A stretch of DNA of 64,000 nucleotides from G963669295 sp963669295 (GTDB lineage Bacteria > Bacteroidota > Bacteroidia > Flavobacteriales_D > CALLUQ01): the NCBI GenBank assembly GCA_963669295.1, contig OY769938.1, positions 1,984,001-2,048,000 on the forward strand, in the 5' to 3' direction. The notes under the pieces are model-generated. The model did no database searches. It had not been told where the DNA came from and worked only from the letters and a program-made list of their open reading frames with translations. The first letter of the stretch is position 1; each line of letters begins with the position of its first letter. The position numbers and the translations under genes are program-made. Shown here piece by piece: positions 26,509-35,193 of this stretch.

Positions 26509-28845
26509 TTAATTTACCACCAAAATTTTGGTAGCGATGGTTTCCGAACCATCTTCGTTGGCACAAAATACAAGGTATACACCGGTTTGAACACGAGTGC
26601 CAAAGAAGTCGGTACCATCCCAAATGGCCTGGCCTCCTTCTGATACTGTTTTGAAGACAAGGTTTCCTGAAATGTCGGTAATCTTTACATCGGTATCGCG
26701 CAACAACCCTTTAATGGCCACTACTCCGCTGTAAGTTTCTCTTACCGGGTTGGGGTAAGCGTATACGTCGTTGAATGCCTTGGCTCCCTTGGTTGCAGTG
26801 CCACGGTAAGCAACAATACCTTTATCGGTAGCGAAAAGAATTTCTCCGTTTTCATGGTTGATTTCAATGTCGATGATGTTATTGGAAATCAATGGGCTGT
26901 TTTCTTCGTTGAACGCATGAATTTGCTCGGTTCCATCTTCCGACATCAGGAAAACGCCTGACCCCTGTGTTCCCAACCACTTTCTATTGGCTCCGTCTAC
27001 AGCAATGGCAGTAACAATTTCGGTTTCCATCAGCACTTGTATGTTACCGTCTTGTTCGATCAATATTTGTTGAGCATCAAAATTGCTACCGGAAAACACG
27101 TTTTCGGGCGAGTAGATGACAGCGATGCCTACATTGGTGCCTAACCAGATTTCACCATCCAAATCTTCAGCGATTGACCAGACTTCATTGCTAGGCAGGT
27201 TGCCATTGCCTTCGAGAGTGGTCAATACCCGGTAATTGTCGTCGCTAATATCAGTTGGAGTACCTCCGTCGTTGAATACGAGCACTCCGTTAGCTACGTC
27301 ATTCACGCGCACCCATTTTTGATCGCTTTGATCAATAACAATATTGGCCACTAACTTGTCATTGAGCGATGGACCAAAGTCGAATGATCTCCAGGTGCCA
27401 CTAGCAGTTTTTACAGAGAGTGGTTCTTCGCAAAAAGAGTTAGAGACCCATAAATTGCTGTTGTCGTCAATGGCCATGCCAGCCACCCCTACCCATGTGC
27501 TTGTTGGGCTTCGTGTTTGCAACGAGCTGTTTAGGTGGGTGTATACATTGGTTAATGATCCATCGGTAAATTCTAACAATCCATCGCCCCATGAGCCAAT
27601 GAATGCGTGTTGCGTATTGTTGGGGTCTACCACTACCGATAGGATATCAATTACTGTATCGAGTGCAGCAATGTTATCGTCATCAAAATTGGTCCAGCTA
27701 CCTTCGTTGTACATGTAGGTGCCCCAGTTTTTGTAAGTGTTTCCCCACGACCCTCCTTCTACTGCACCGGGGGCAATCCATAAGGTTTGATCTACCATAT
27801 GCATGTTGAACACGTTGTTGGTGCCAGGCCCATCGGGTTGCACCACTTCATTGTTCCAGGTGTCGCGTGCGCGCACTAACCCAAAACGGTTATCGGCAAT
27901 CCAAAATTGATTTTCACCATCTACAATGGCGTGTTTGGGTGATGCCCAGTCGAAGGTGTATCCGAACACGTTTTTCTCTATTTCATGATTGCCATCAATC
28001 ATGTCTACGCTGGTATTGTGCGTTACAATCATTTTACCTTCTCCAACTTCCAACGCTAAGTTATCGAGCGATAATACGAGTGAATCAATTAGCCAGTTGC
28101 TTCCGTTGTAATAGTAAAGCGTATCAGAGTTGTATTGTTGGGTGTTTTGGTTTTGAAAGTTGACGTACAACTGTCCATTGAAATGAGTAATGGCATTGAA
28201 GGGGCCATTGACATTTGGAATGCTGGTAAGTTGAGACCAGGAGTTGAAATCTACCAGGTTAGGATTAGACAACGATGCATATTTTACGCCTTCATGTTCA
28301 GTAGCAGCATAAATGAGCGTGCCGTTATCGGTAACTGCATTGACTGCTGTTTGCGACCCATTGTTGCCAATGTAATAGGTGTCTTTTACTTCTTCTTTGC
28401 TCAAATCGAGTACCACAATACCAAAGCCAGTAGAGAGGTAAGCAAAGCCGCCAATGAAATGAATGTGTTTGATGCCTTTATCGCCAATAATATCGCTGCG
28501 TTTAATGGCCGAGATATTGGTGGTGCCATCTTCTTTTACCAGGTCGATGTTGCCATTGCCATAGCCAACCACCAACATGCCGATGGAAGTATTATAGCGC
28601 AGGGCACTTACCCCAACATCTGATAGGTCGTTGACCTTGGTCATGCGGTCAATGCTGTTGTCGTCTTTGCTAAATTTGATGATGGCCTGACCGGTGGCGC
28701 AGTATATGGTGCTGCCGTTGCGGGCTACCGAAACGCCAGTATTGTAAGAGAAGTAATCTTTCCACTGTCCGATGGCGATCTCTTGAGCGGTAGTGCTGAA
28801 GCAGATCAATGACAGCGCGATAAAGGTGAAAAGTCGTATGCTCAT
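26509..28845 (-). CDS. porZ: PorZ-type T9SS beta-propeller protein
   Basis: A surface protein of about 778 residues. PorZ is a T9SS component that delivers anionic LPS to the PorU sortase for anchoring of cargo. The signal peptide is MSIRLFTFIALSLICFSTTA. This ATG at 28845 is preferred over the one at 28860, which adds MPRTG. The propeller domains show blade motifs such as 'DNSIDRMTKVNDLSDVGVSA', and two-component-regulator-propeller blades ('EVWSIAEDLDGEIWLGTNVG'). The C-terminus is a T9SS sorting domain (AYPNPVRETYSG, then 'GVYLVFCANEDG'). The three-domain layout and length fit PorZ. recO follows downstream. Confidence 0.85.
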   Translation of the reverse strand: MSIRLFTFIALSLICFSTTAQEIAIGQWKDYFSYNTGVSVARNGSTIYCATGQAIIKFSKDDNSIDRMTKVNDLSDVGVSALRYNTSIGMLVVGYGNGNIDLVKEDGTTNISAIKRSDIIGDKGIKHIHFIGGFAYLSTGFGIVVLDLSKEEVKDTYYIGNNGSQTAVNAVTDNGTLIYAATEHEGVKYASLSNPNLVDFNSWSQLTSIPNVNGPFNAITHFNGQLYVNFQNQNTQQYNSDTLYYYNGSNWLIDSLVLSLDNLALEVGEGKMIVTHNTSVDMIDGNHEIEKNVFGYTFDWASPKHAIVDGENQFWIADNRFGLVRARDTWNNEVVQPDGPGTNNVFNMHMVDQTLWIAPGAVEGGSWGNTYKNWGTYMYNEGSWTNFDDDNIAALDTVIDILSVVVDPNNTQHAFIGSWGDGLLEFTDGSLTNVYTHLNSSLQTRSPTSTWVGVAGMAIDDNSNLWVSNSFCEEPLSVKTASGTWRSFDFGPSLNDKLVANIVIDQSDQKWVRVNDVANGVLVFNDGGTPTDISDDNYRVLTTLEGNGNLPSNEVWSIAEDLDGEIWLGTNVGIAVIYSPENVFSGSNFDAQQILIEQDGNIQVLMETEIVTAIAVDGANRKWLGTQGSGVFLMSEDGTEQIHAFNEENSPLISNNIIDIEINHENGEILFATDKGIVAYRGTATKGAKAFNDVYAYPNPVRETYSGVVAIKGLLRDTDVKITDISGNLVFKTVSEGGQAIWDGTDFFGTRVQTGVYLVFCANEDGSETIATKILVVN

Positions 28846-28865
28846 TCCAGTTCGGGGCATTTTTA

Positions 28866-28873
28866 CAAAGGTA
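28866..28873 (-). promoter_or_regulatory. Bacteroidota -7 promoter element (TACCTTTG) for porZ
   Basis: On the minus strand, TACCTTTG matches TAnnTTTG exactly and ends 5 bp before the ATG at 28860, so the transcript would be nearly leaderless from there. This favours translation from the ATG at 28845. No TTG lies at a proper -33 distance. Confidence 0.5.
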
Positions 28874-28959
28874 CAAACTAAAATTTATCGTGTTTATTGT
28901 TACAATTAATATTAATTTTGAGCCATTGTTGGTGTTTCACTAACATTTTTTAGTGCATT

Positions 28960-29033
28960 GGCCCGGTAGTTCAACTGGATAGAATATCAGATTTCGGCTC
29001 TGAGGGTTGAGGGTTCGAATCCTTCCCGGGTCA
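28960..29033 (+). tRNA. tRNA-Arg (anticodon TCG)
   Basis: A 74-nt cloverleaf. The acceptor stem is GGCCCGG/CCGGGTC with discriminator A and no encoded CCA. The D stem is GTTC/GAAT and the anticodon stem TCAGA/TCTGA, with loop TTTCGGC giving anticodon TCG, which reads CGA and, by wobble, other CGN codons. The T stem is GAGGG/CCTTC with loop TTCGAAT. One wobble pair each in the acceptor and T stems is compatible with function. A terminator follows 10 bp later, and a second copy of the 3' end lies 165 bp downstream. Confidence 0.96.
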
Positions 29034-29043
29034 CGAGGAAAGG

Positions 29044-29076
29044 AAAGCCCTTCGCATTGCGAAGGGCTTTTTTATT
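29044..29076 (+). terminator. Terminator after tRNA-Arg
   Basis: An 11-bp stem AAGCCCTTCGC / GCGAAGGGCTT with loop ATT is followed by TTTTATTT. It begins about 10 bp after the tRNA. Confidence 0.9.
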
Positions 29077-29182
29077 TCCCCCGAGCGAAGCTGTGCTTCT
29101 GCGAGAGGGGAAGTAAAAAAGTTTAATTGCGGAGCAATTTGGGCTTTCCTTTCGGAATTCGGAGCGAGAAGGATCACGGAGT

Positions 29183-29201
29183 AATCCTTCCCGGGTTACG
29201 A
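29183..29201 (+). repeat. Partial duplicate of the tRNA-Arg 3' end
   Basis: AATCCTTCCCGGGTTACGA repeats the tRNA T-arm/acceptor end plus flank at 29018-29036 with a single C-to-T change. No tRNA 5' half precedes it. Upstream bases instead form a short GAAGGAT/ATCCTTC hairpin. The copy has its own terminator directly after it, as if a second tRNA-tail-plus-terminator unit had been duplicated and then decayed. An attachment-site scar is an alternative reading. Confidence 0.75.
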
Positions 29202-29235
29202 AGCCCCTTAAACATTGCGTTTGCGGGGCTTTTAT
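29201..29235 (+). terminator. Hairpin terminator after the tRNA-tail duplicate
   Basis: Stem AAGCCCC...GGGGCTT with an inner AAAC/GTTT pairing and loop ATTGC, followed by TTTATGATTT. The T run is short, so efficiency is uncertain. Confidence 0.6.
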
Positions 29236-29275
29236 GATTTAGTTTTAATTGAAATGATCTTTAACATTTTGAGGC

Positions 29276-29740
29276 TTATTTTCTCCTTTTCGTACTAAAA
29301 ACTTTTTCATACTCTTCTTTAATGAAGGTGAGTTTATGAGCTAGAGGAACTTCAATCTGATACCCCCTTACCTCTTCCTCTGTCATAATCCCCAAATCAG
29401 CGAGTTTGTGATGATTCGGGCATAATAGAATCAAATTGTCCATTTCATCTTTACCCCCTGCTGACACCTCAATGATATGATGTATCTCACATCCATTTGA
29501 GTGTATTGTTTTACCTCTTTTATCCTTAAATCGCCCATTACTCGCTTGCCATCCACAGACGGCACAACGATAATTATAAAGGACATAAACTTTTTGCCTA
29601 ATATCCTTCATCTCCTTTTTACGAAGGATAAGCCTCTCATAATTGGCATTTCGTTTCCTTAAACATTTTTCACACCTAACGCTATTCGGGTGTGGCCGAT
29701 GACTGATATTTACTTGGCAGTCAATACAAAGCTTTTCCAT
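29276..29740 (-). CDS. HNH endonuclease
   Basis: A 154-residue protein with two zinc-binding parts. The N-terminal treble-clef-like segment has CxxC pairs (CIDC at residue 5, CEKC near 28). The HNH nuclease core is 'CAVCGWQASNGRF' followed by 'NGCEIHHIIEVSAGGKDEMD' and 'NLILLCPNHHKLADLG', with the catalytic His in the IHH motif and the final Asn-His metal site. HNH enzymes nick or cut DNA. This one has no modification partner or mobile-intron context, so its target is unknown. It is the first gene of the accessory stretch after tRNA-Arg. Confidence 0.88.
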   Translation of the reverse strand: MEKLCIDCQVNISHRPHPNSVRCEKCLRKRNANYERLILRKKEMKDIRQKVYVLYNYRCAVCGWQASNGRFKDKRGKTIHSNGCEIHHIIEVSAGGKDEMDNLILLCPNHHKLADLGIMTEEEVRGYQIEVPLAHKLTFIKEEYEKVFSTKRRK

Positions 29741-29915
29741 GTGGTATTAAATATACAAAAAGAGAGTGGGAATAATACGGTAATAAAAAACAATAAATGC
29801 AGAACCTTTTATTCAAGAAAGGCGTATTTATCTATAAGAAAAAGAATAAACGATTATTTACCGTTATTATAACGATATTACTTCAATAGACCTAATCAAT
29901 AAAACCAATTAACTT

Positions 29916-30194
29916 ATGGGGAGCACCTATCATGCCAACAAGAAGATAAAATGGAACGCGGTTTCCGGTAGTGCCTATCACGACAATGGAAAAGTTGCTT
30001 ACAACAGTGTTAGTAAATCAGCCTATCATGACAATGGAAAAGTAGCTTATAACTCCATTACAAAGAAGTTTTATGATGAAAAGGGGAGTGTTATTGAGAA
30101 GTCAACCTTTAGTATATCACTGGGTAAAGGAATAAGAATGCAGATTCTTCCAAATCCAGTGAAAATCGTTGTATATGATCGTAAAATAGCATAA
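29916..30194 (+). CDS. Small protein with three 16-residue tandem repeats
   Basis: A 92-residue protein that I cannot assign to a family. It consists of tandem 16-residue units of the type SAYHDNGKVAYNSVSK: a diverged copy near residue 3, two near-identical copies and a fourth degenerate unit (KFYDEKGSVIEKS). A tail of about 30 residues follows. The units share a 48-bp DNA period starting near 29925, 29973 and 30021. Pattern Y-x-DNGKVxYN resembles short MORN-like beta-hairpin repeats, which is an inference. No signal peptide is seen. A CGTTATTATAACG palindrome lies at 29862-29874 upstream. Confidence 0.65.
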   Translation: MGSTYHANKKIKWNAVSGSAYHDNGKVAYNSVSKSAYHDNGKVAYNSITKKFYDEKGSVIEKSTFSISLGKGIRMQILPNPVKIVVYDRKIA

Positions 30195-30339
30195 TTCAGT
30201 TATTCATAGGAACTGTGCATTCTATTTTTAACAGTCATGCTTAACACAATATCAATGATAAATTTAAGTAGTGCTTCGACTTTATTTGAGGGAAGTCTCT
30301 TTTTAAAATAATCCTCGCTATTTATAAATCTCATTCGAA

Positions 30340-30990
30340 ATGACAATTGATCTGATAGCTACAGGGCTAATATCGGGAGTAATAGGAGCGACCTTAGGAT
30401 ATTTGGGTTCATATACTAAAGCCAAAGGTGAAAACCAAGCACTTAGAGAAGATGTTGCCAAAATCACTTCCGAAAAAGAGGAAGTAACCCTTGAATCAAC
30501 AAGGAGGAAACATCATTACGAAAAGAGGTATGAGCTTTACGCAAGATACATGTCTCTATTAGATGAGTTTAAAGCAAACAACGCTGGCTTTGATACGGAT
30601 GAATTATCAGCTCATTTTATTGAAATGTCTAATAGGTTGATGGCAAACCTGGAAGATGTAGGAGAACAAATGAAAGTGTTAAATGAATTTGGAGAAATAT
30701 TCCGCAAAATGGTAGCGAAGTCACTTAGTAACTTGAAACAGATATCTGCTGAAACAAACGAATTGAAATTGGTGGCAACGGATGAAATTAATGAATACTT
30801 GGACAGGTTATTAGTGCTTTATGAAGAGGGGAATGACTTGTCGTCAAAGGCATTTGAGAGTTTAGATTTGGCTGTTGCACAAAATCATTTTTCCGATGTG
30901 AGTACTGAACTTAATATGCTTGGTGAACAAGTTCAAGATGTTTCAGATAAGCTATATAAAGCAATGCGAGATGATTTGGCAAAAATATGA
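30340..30990 (+). CDS. Hypothetical membrane-anchored coiled-coil protein
   Basis: A 216-residue protein that I do not recognise. One N-terminal glycine-rich hydrophobic helix (LIATGLISGVIGATLGYLGS) is followed by an almost wholly helical, charged region with heptad character ('AKGENQALREDVAKI' and the remaining length). The single helix plus coiled coil suggests an inner-membrane anchor with a cytoplasmic helical domain. It follows the repeat protein in the same direction, 145 bp away. Function unknown. Confidence 0.65.
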   Translation: MTIDLIATGLISGVIGATLGYLGSYTKAKGENQALREDVAKITSEKEEVTLESTRRKHHYEKRYELYARYMSLLDEFKANNAGFDTDELSAHFIEMSNRLMANLEDVGEQMKVLNEFGEIFRKMVAKSLSNLKQISAETNELKLVATDEINEYLDRLLVLYEEGNDLSSKAFESLDLAVAQNHFSDVSTELNMLGEQVQDVSDKLYKAMRDDLAKI

Positions 30991-31061
30991 GGCTTATAAT
31001 ACCAACCTTCGCCATACCTCATTCGTTGATAAGAAATAGTCGCTTGAAAAAGCACCATCCA

Positions 31062-31340
31062 TTACTCCTCGTTCTGCTTGAACTCGTTTGGATCGATTGG
31101 AAAATTCTCTTCCACAACCGTTACAATTTTGCAATCACAGACACCTCCATTCTCTACAAAGAAGTCTTTATGTTTTTGGAATTCTATTCCATGTTTTGAA
31201 AGGAAATATTCTGTCCATTTATAATTGTGTTCGCAAGCAGCAACTCCCATCATCTCTTCATTAAAGTTAAAAAGCGCTCTCATTATTTTCTCATCAAAAG
31301 GCAGCGAAGCTAAAGAGATTTCATCTTTCTTAGAAGTCAT
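31062..31340 (-). CDS. DUF2695-like small protein
   Basis: A 92-residue protein resembling DUF2695. The features are 'ACEHNYKWTEYFLSKHGIEF' followed by the characteristic 'ENGGVCDCKIVTVVEEN' with its CDC motif. Members are small, often standalone, and have unknown function. The Cys and His residues could bind a metal, which is an inference. It is on the opposite strand from its 5' neighbour and upstream of a lipoprotein gene. Confidence 0.65.
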   Translation of the reverse strand: MTSKKDEISLASLPFDEKIMRALFNFNEEMMGVAACEHNYKWTEYFLSKHGIEFQKHKDFFVENGGVCDCKIVTVVEENFPIDPNEFKQNEE

Positions 31341-31420
31341 GTTAGGGAATAGGTTGTTCTACACTCGGCTCAATAAAGCTGAATTCTTTTCTTTACTCAG
31401 AGGGCTTCTAAGAAGGGAAA

Positions 31421-32086
31421 TTAGCGGGGCGATAATGTTTGTTTTAACCGCTCAATGGCTTGATCTCGTTCAGCGGGTGTTTCGTCGTAGGGCTCTTTAC
31501 GATCCACCAGGTGTAAAATTAGATAATAAGTAAAGTCGCATACGCGGTTTTGGTAGTGTTGATTGATGGTAACTTCTTCACTGCCCCACATGCTGGTTTT
31601 GGTAGTGTCGCTTAACAATGGAATTAGAGGCGGAATAGCTGCTTCACCAATATTTATTAAATCCAGTGAAGCACCTGAAAGGTATTCTCCTGCTAGTCCC
31701 CAATCGTTATTTGGCTTTCCTTTTTGCAAGGCATCCACGTAGATTTTAATTCGAGTTTTGCCAGGGATTTCATGTAATGCATCCGGCATTATCTCACCGA
31801 TAGCCATTAAGGTCAGGTAGTGTTTCACGGTAGTATCTTTAACAGATGAAATAAGGGATGGCAGGATACTGTCTTTTTGGGCAACAACTTCCAGGTATAC
31901 TTCTGAAAGTAACATGGGAGAAAGACTTGAAGATTCTTCCTCCAGCTGTTGAATGAGTTGATCGTAATTTTCTTGATTTGAGCTATTCATAGTAGCAGTA
32001 CCTTCAATTACCTTATCGTGGCTGACATCTAAATGACAACCCGTGCAACAAAACATCACTAACAAAAAGTTGCGCAAGTTTTTCAC
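31421..32086 (-). CDS. Hypothetical lipoprotein
   Basis: A 221-residue protein with an N-terminal signal and lipobox (MKNLRNFLLVMFCCTGCHLD), predicted to be lipidated near residue 17. The mature part is mainly helical, with segments such as 'LLSEVYLEVVAQKDSILPSL' and 'YLTLMAIGEIMPDALHEIPG' that look like HEAT-like helical pairs. I do not recognise the family. It is 38 bp downstream of the first DUF4157 gene on the same strand and may be co-transcribed with it. Confidence 0.65.
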   Translation of the reverse strand: MKNLRNFLLVMFCCTGCHLDVSHDKVIEGTATMNSSNQENYDQLIQQLEEESSSLSPMLLSEVYLEVVAQKDSILPSLISSVKDTTVKHYLTLMAIGEIMPDALHEIPGKTRIKIYVDALQKGKPNNDWGLAGEYLSGASLDLINIGEAAIPPLIPLLSDTTKTSMWGSEEVTINQHYQNRVCDFTYYLILHLVDRKEPYDETPAERDQAIERLKQTLSPR

Positions 32087-32124
32087 TACCCCATGAAAAT
32101 AGGATTATTTTGGTTAACGATTAT

Positions 32125-34080
32125 TTAAAACCCACCAAAACCGAACATTGATAATCGGGTCATCGTGGTAAATTCTCCCGATGCATTTAAAAATGGCCTG
32201 GTTCCCTGCCATGCCATAAGACGTTTTACGGTTTTAGGGCCCCAGTGTCCGTCGTCGTTGCTTCCAACTTCTCGTTGTATCCTCTTTACCTGGTCACTGG
32301 TATGTCCCATGGCTTTGTTGGCGGTTTCAGCTGCAGCAACAATAGTATCAAATTTAGCCTTTGAATTTGGGCCAAAACGGCCATCGCCCTTGAGGTTCTG
32401 TTGAACTTGCCATCGTTTAATCTTAGTGATGGTATTAAAATCATAAGTTCCACTAGGTGTAGCACCAACCATTGCCTGAATGGCTTTAACGTCTCTTTCA
32501 TGGTATCGGCGATTTCTATTGTAAACCATTGCACCCAGTATGTCTTCGTATACCTTGATCTCAAAAGTAATTTGTGCTCTATTAACATGACCTGCTGCCA
32601 AACCTGCTAACGTAGATCTTAATGCTGTTACTCTGGCGTTTAACTGAGCTTCAGTCATATCGGTTTGGTGCGTGGTATGGGTGGGTAGTGGCAAATCATC
32701 GGTGGCTACAGGCACGGTTTGGTCGTTCCATTTTTTGGCTGCTAAAAGGAACTCTGCAGAGGGTGTTCCCCTTGAAGCCAGTTCGAAAGGGTCTTCAACA
32801 AAGGTATCTGTAGAATCGGCAATGCTATAGCCCCAATTTACACAGCCATAATAAACACCCTCATCAGCTCCGCTTTTACAGATGGCACATGTTTCAAAGC
32901 GTAGCGACTGTTGGTCGCCCGGATTTCGGGTTCTGGCAGGTGTTGTTCCGTCTCTTCCTGGGGAGTCGGTAATCCAGGCCTTGTCGCCACGGCCATTGCC
33001 CGTACGGCTCCCGAAGTGCGCTGTTGATGCTGTTCCCCCTGCATTGTTTTCTCCATACATTGGAGATGTTCTACCACTTAATCGATCGATGGCTTTGCCC
33101 TCTGTGCCTTCTGCTGCAGATAAACCTCGTGCAGTTTGAGCAGTACTTATTCGCATTTGGCGATTGAGGATCATTGCCACTACAGTTTGGGTCATGGCAA
33201 TCTCATCGCAATCAACTACTTGATAAGGGGTGAATTCTAGTTTTACATCGTATTGTGCTTGTGGAGAAAATGCAGGGCCACCTACTGGGTTGTGTCTTGC
33301 CAGTTCAAATAATCCGGCATGTGTGTCGCGCTGGGTTTCAGTAACTGCTCGTTGAATAAGGCTTTTGCCCACTTTTCGCTGGATGGTGAGGCCATTATTT
33401 TTTTCGCCTTTCTTGCTTTTTATTGATGCTCCGCCTTGATGTACCGTATGCGTCAACTCATGAGCCAGTAAGTGTTTGCCTGCTTTGCTGTTGGGTTGGT
33501 AGTTGCCTTTGTTAAAGTACACGTCGCTACCATGGGTGAATGCTTTGGCTCCCATTTCACGGTTCATCTGCACAGCATTTGCGTCGGTATGGATTTTTAC
33601 ATTGCTGAAATCGGCACCGATTTTGGCTTCCATTTCTTCTTGCGTTCCCAAAGGCAATGAGCTTCCTTTGCCACTGCTGTTATTGAGTTTTGCAGCAATA
33701 TTGTCGGAAGCGAGCATAGTGCCATTGCTCGATTTTTGCACTTCCGGTTTCTTTTGCACTTTTTCTTTTTCCTCACATTCCTTGCACTTCATTTGGATAG
33801 GGTCAGGCATCATTTGCAACACAGGCGATTGCATTGACATCATTTGTATTTTGCCTTCCTCCTCCTCCTGCATCATTTGCACTTTTTCGTGCTCTTTCTC
33901 TTCCGGCATTAATTGTACCGTATTGCCTGAATTAATGACCTGATCGGCCATCGCATCTGCTTCCTGCTCATACTTATCATTAGGAGCACCTATTTCCAGT
34001 TTGGGTTGTATCATCATTGGAGCATTAAAGCTCCTGTTCTGATTGCCTTGTTCGGCTTGATGAGTGTGCAATTGTGCCAT
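32125..34080 (-). CDS. DUF4157 (eCIS_core) protein with HExxH motif and peptidoglycan-binding repeats
   Basis: A 651-residue protein. The N-terminal module has 'MIQPKLEIGAPNDKYEQEAD', a Met/Gln-rich linker with repeats of the type (K/I)VQMM and QLMPE, then the DUF4157 domain: 'FSNVKIHTDANAVQMNREMG', 'AFTHGSDVYFNKGNY' and the zinc-protease-like HELTH at residues 207-211. A unique middle region contains 'CAICKSGADEGVYYGCVNWG'. Two putative peptidoglycan-binding repeats lie at the C-terminus ('QRE...GSNDDGHWGPKTVKRL' is the clearer). DUF4157 is enriched in extracellular contractile injection system loci and their effectors, but no such locus is present here. No Sec signal is visible. Confidence 0.8.
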   Translation of the reverse strand: MAQLHTHQAEQGNQNRSFNAPMMIQPKLEIGAPNDKYEQEADAMADQVINSGNTVQLMPEEKEHEKVQMMQEEEEGKIQMMSMQSPVLQMMPDPIQMKCKECEEKEKVQKKPEVQKSSNGTMLASDNIAAKLNNSSGKGSSLPLGTQEEMEAKIGADFSNVKIHTDANAVQMNREMGAKAFTHGSDVYFNKGNYQPNSKAGKHLLAHELTHTVHQGGASIKSKKGEKNNGLTIQRKVGKSLIQRAVTETQRDTHAGLFELARHNPVGGPAFSPQAQYDVKLEFTPYQVVDCDEIAMTQTVVAMILNRQMRISTAQTARGLSAAEGTEGKAIDRLSGRTSPMYGENNAGGTASTAHFGSRTGNGRGDKAWITDSPGRDGTTPARTRNPGDQQSLRFETCAICKSGADEGVYYGCVNWGYSIADSTDTFVEDPFELASRGTPSAEFLLAAKKWNDQTVPVATDDLPLPTHTTHQTDMTEAQLNARVTALRSTLAGLAAGHVNRAQITFEIKVYEDILGAMVYNRNRRYHERDVKAIQAMVGATPSGTYDFNTITKIKRWQVQQNLKGDGRFGPNSKAKFDTIVAAAETANKAMGHTSDQVKRIQREVGSNDDGHWGPKTVKRLMAWQGTRPFLNASGEFTTMTRLSMFGFGGF

Positions 34081-34086
34081 TTGTAG

Positions 34087-34117
34087 TAAATATACGGCAA
34101 TGATTGTTGGATTGCAA
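34087..34117 (-). promoter_or_regulatory. Probable promoter for the 651-residue DUF4157 gene
   Basis: On the minus strand TTG (34115-34117), a 20-bp spacer and TATATTTA (34087-34094), one mismatch from TAnnTTTG, lie just before the ATG at 34080. The leader would be very short. Confidence 0.45.
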
Positions 34118-34290
34118 GAACAGTTTTAACCTTAAACCGACAATGCCTATTATTACAATTAATTTACAAACAACTGGTAAGCAGACAGATACGGTAGTCT
34201 TTGTAAAAAGGAATTGACAGCGATTCATTGGCGATCATGCATTGTTAAAACCAGTGCTAAGACAACTGTTTCAATAGTTGATTCTAACAT

Positions 34291-34332
34291 AGAAAAGAAC
34301 ACCTCGCCCGTAAAAAATGTACAGGTGAGGTG
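34291..34332 (-). terminator. Terminator after the 205-residue hydrophobic protein gene
   Basis: Read on the minus strand, CACCTCACCTGT pairs with ACGGGCGAGGTG (one mismatch, one wobble), with a loop of about 9 bases, followed by TTCTTTTC. Confidence 0.6.
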
Positions 34333-34353
34333 CGCTTTCCTAACACCAGGCAA

Positions 34354-34971
34354 TTAGCATTCCTTTATCACCTTGTCTGCATCATCAACCAAAATGGCGG
34401 TAGAGGCCAGCTCCCCTACAAAGGCTGCAATTTCAGCGGCTCCGCCTGTTAAAAATGCTGCTGCAATTTCAGCAAGCCCCAATACGCCATACAATAGCAT
34501 TTCCCACCAGGTTAAGCTATTGATAATTGCATGAAATACCGCTTTAAACATGCCTGCCTTATAAATCATGGTGCCAAGCTTAAGTGCTGCTTTTGCTTTG
34601 TCTTTGGCACTTGCAGACGAATCGCTAAATATTTTGGCCATCTCTTCAATGGTTGATTTTTCTGATTCAACGCTATGTGCAACGTCTTCGAAAACAGCAT
34701 GCGGCATTGATTCTCTTAATTCAACGGTTCCCATTACCATTAGAAAAACATCTACAACAACCGAAGCAATTGCGATGTCGCAGCTTGTTGACTTTGAGTC
34801 AAGTGTTGCTGATGAAGCATTGCTGTTAAATGTAACATTGCTTCCATCCAACTTCACTCCTTTGGTGTTTGCTTTTATTTCATCCAGGGTAACTTTTTGT
34901 ATTTGTTCATTATTGGGGTAAAGGGCCTTGAATTTTGCTAAGTTTTCTTCCGTTAAGTTTGAAATTTTCAT
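34354..34971 (-). CDS. Hypothetical protein with hydrophobic helical C-terminus
   Basis: A 205-residue protein that I do not recognise. The N-terminal 50 residues are polar and Asn/Thr-rich (MKISNLTEENLAKFKALYPN). A hydrophobic helix follows (DIAIASVVVDVFLMVMGTVE), then a charged helical segment. A long Ala/Gly-rich pair of helices ends the protein ('LLYGVLGLAEIAAAFLTGGA' and 'AEIAAFVGELASTAILVDDA'), and the last residue is Cys. The hydrophobic helical pair without a Sec signal resembles pore-forming toxins or bacteriocin-like effectors, but this is only an inference. It lies between a DUF4157 gene and a divergent WYL regulator, with its own terminator. Confidence 0.6.
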   Translation of the reverse strand: MKISNLTEENLAKFKALYPNNEQIQKVTLDEIKANTKGVKLDGSNVTFNSNASSATLDSKSTSCDIAIASVVVDVFLMVMGTVELRESMPHAVFEDVAHSVESEKSTIEEMAKIFSDSSASAKDKAKAALKLGTMIYKAGMFKAVFHAIINSLTWWEMLLYGVLGLAEIAAAFLTGGAAEIAAFVGELASTAILVDDADKVIKEC

Positions 34972-35193
34972 TGTAGTAGAATTAAAGGTTAGTTAATTGA
35001 TTGTTTATGGTAAAGGTATACTGGCCGTTTTTTGGTTCCTATAGGCTAAAAGACCTGTTTTTTACTGTAGAGGTGCTGCCTGGTCATTACTTTTTTCAAT
35101 TGCTTCAACCTTAAGCACCATTCAATTTGGTACCTTTAAGAAAACATCCTTAGAGGTGATCTAAAAAGTTAGCCACAAGCAGCAAAGGCAACA

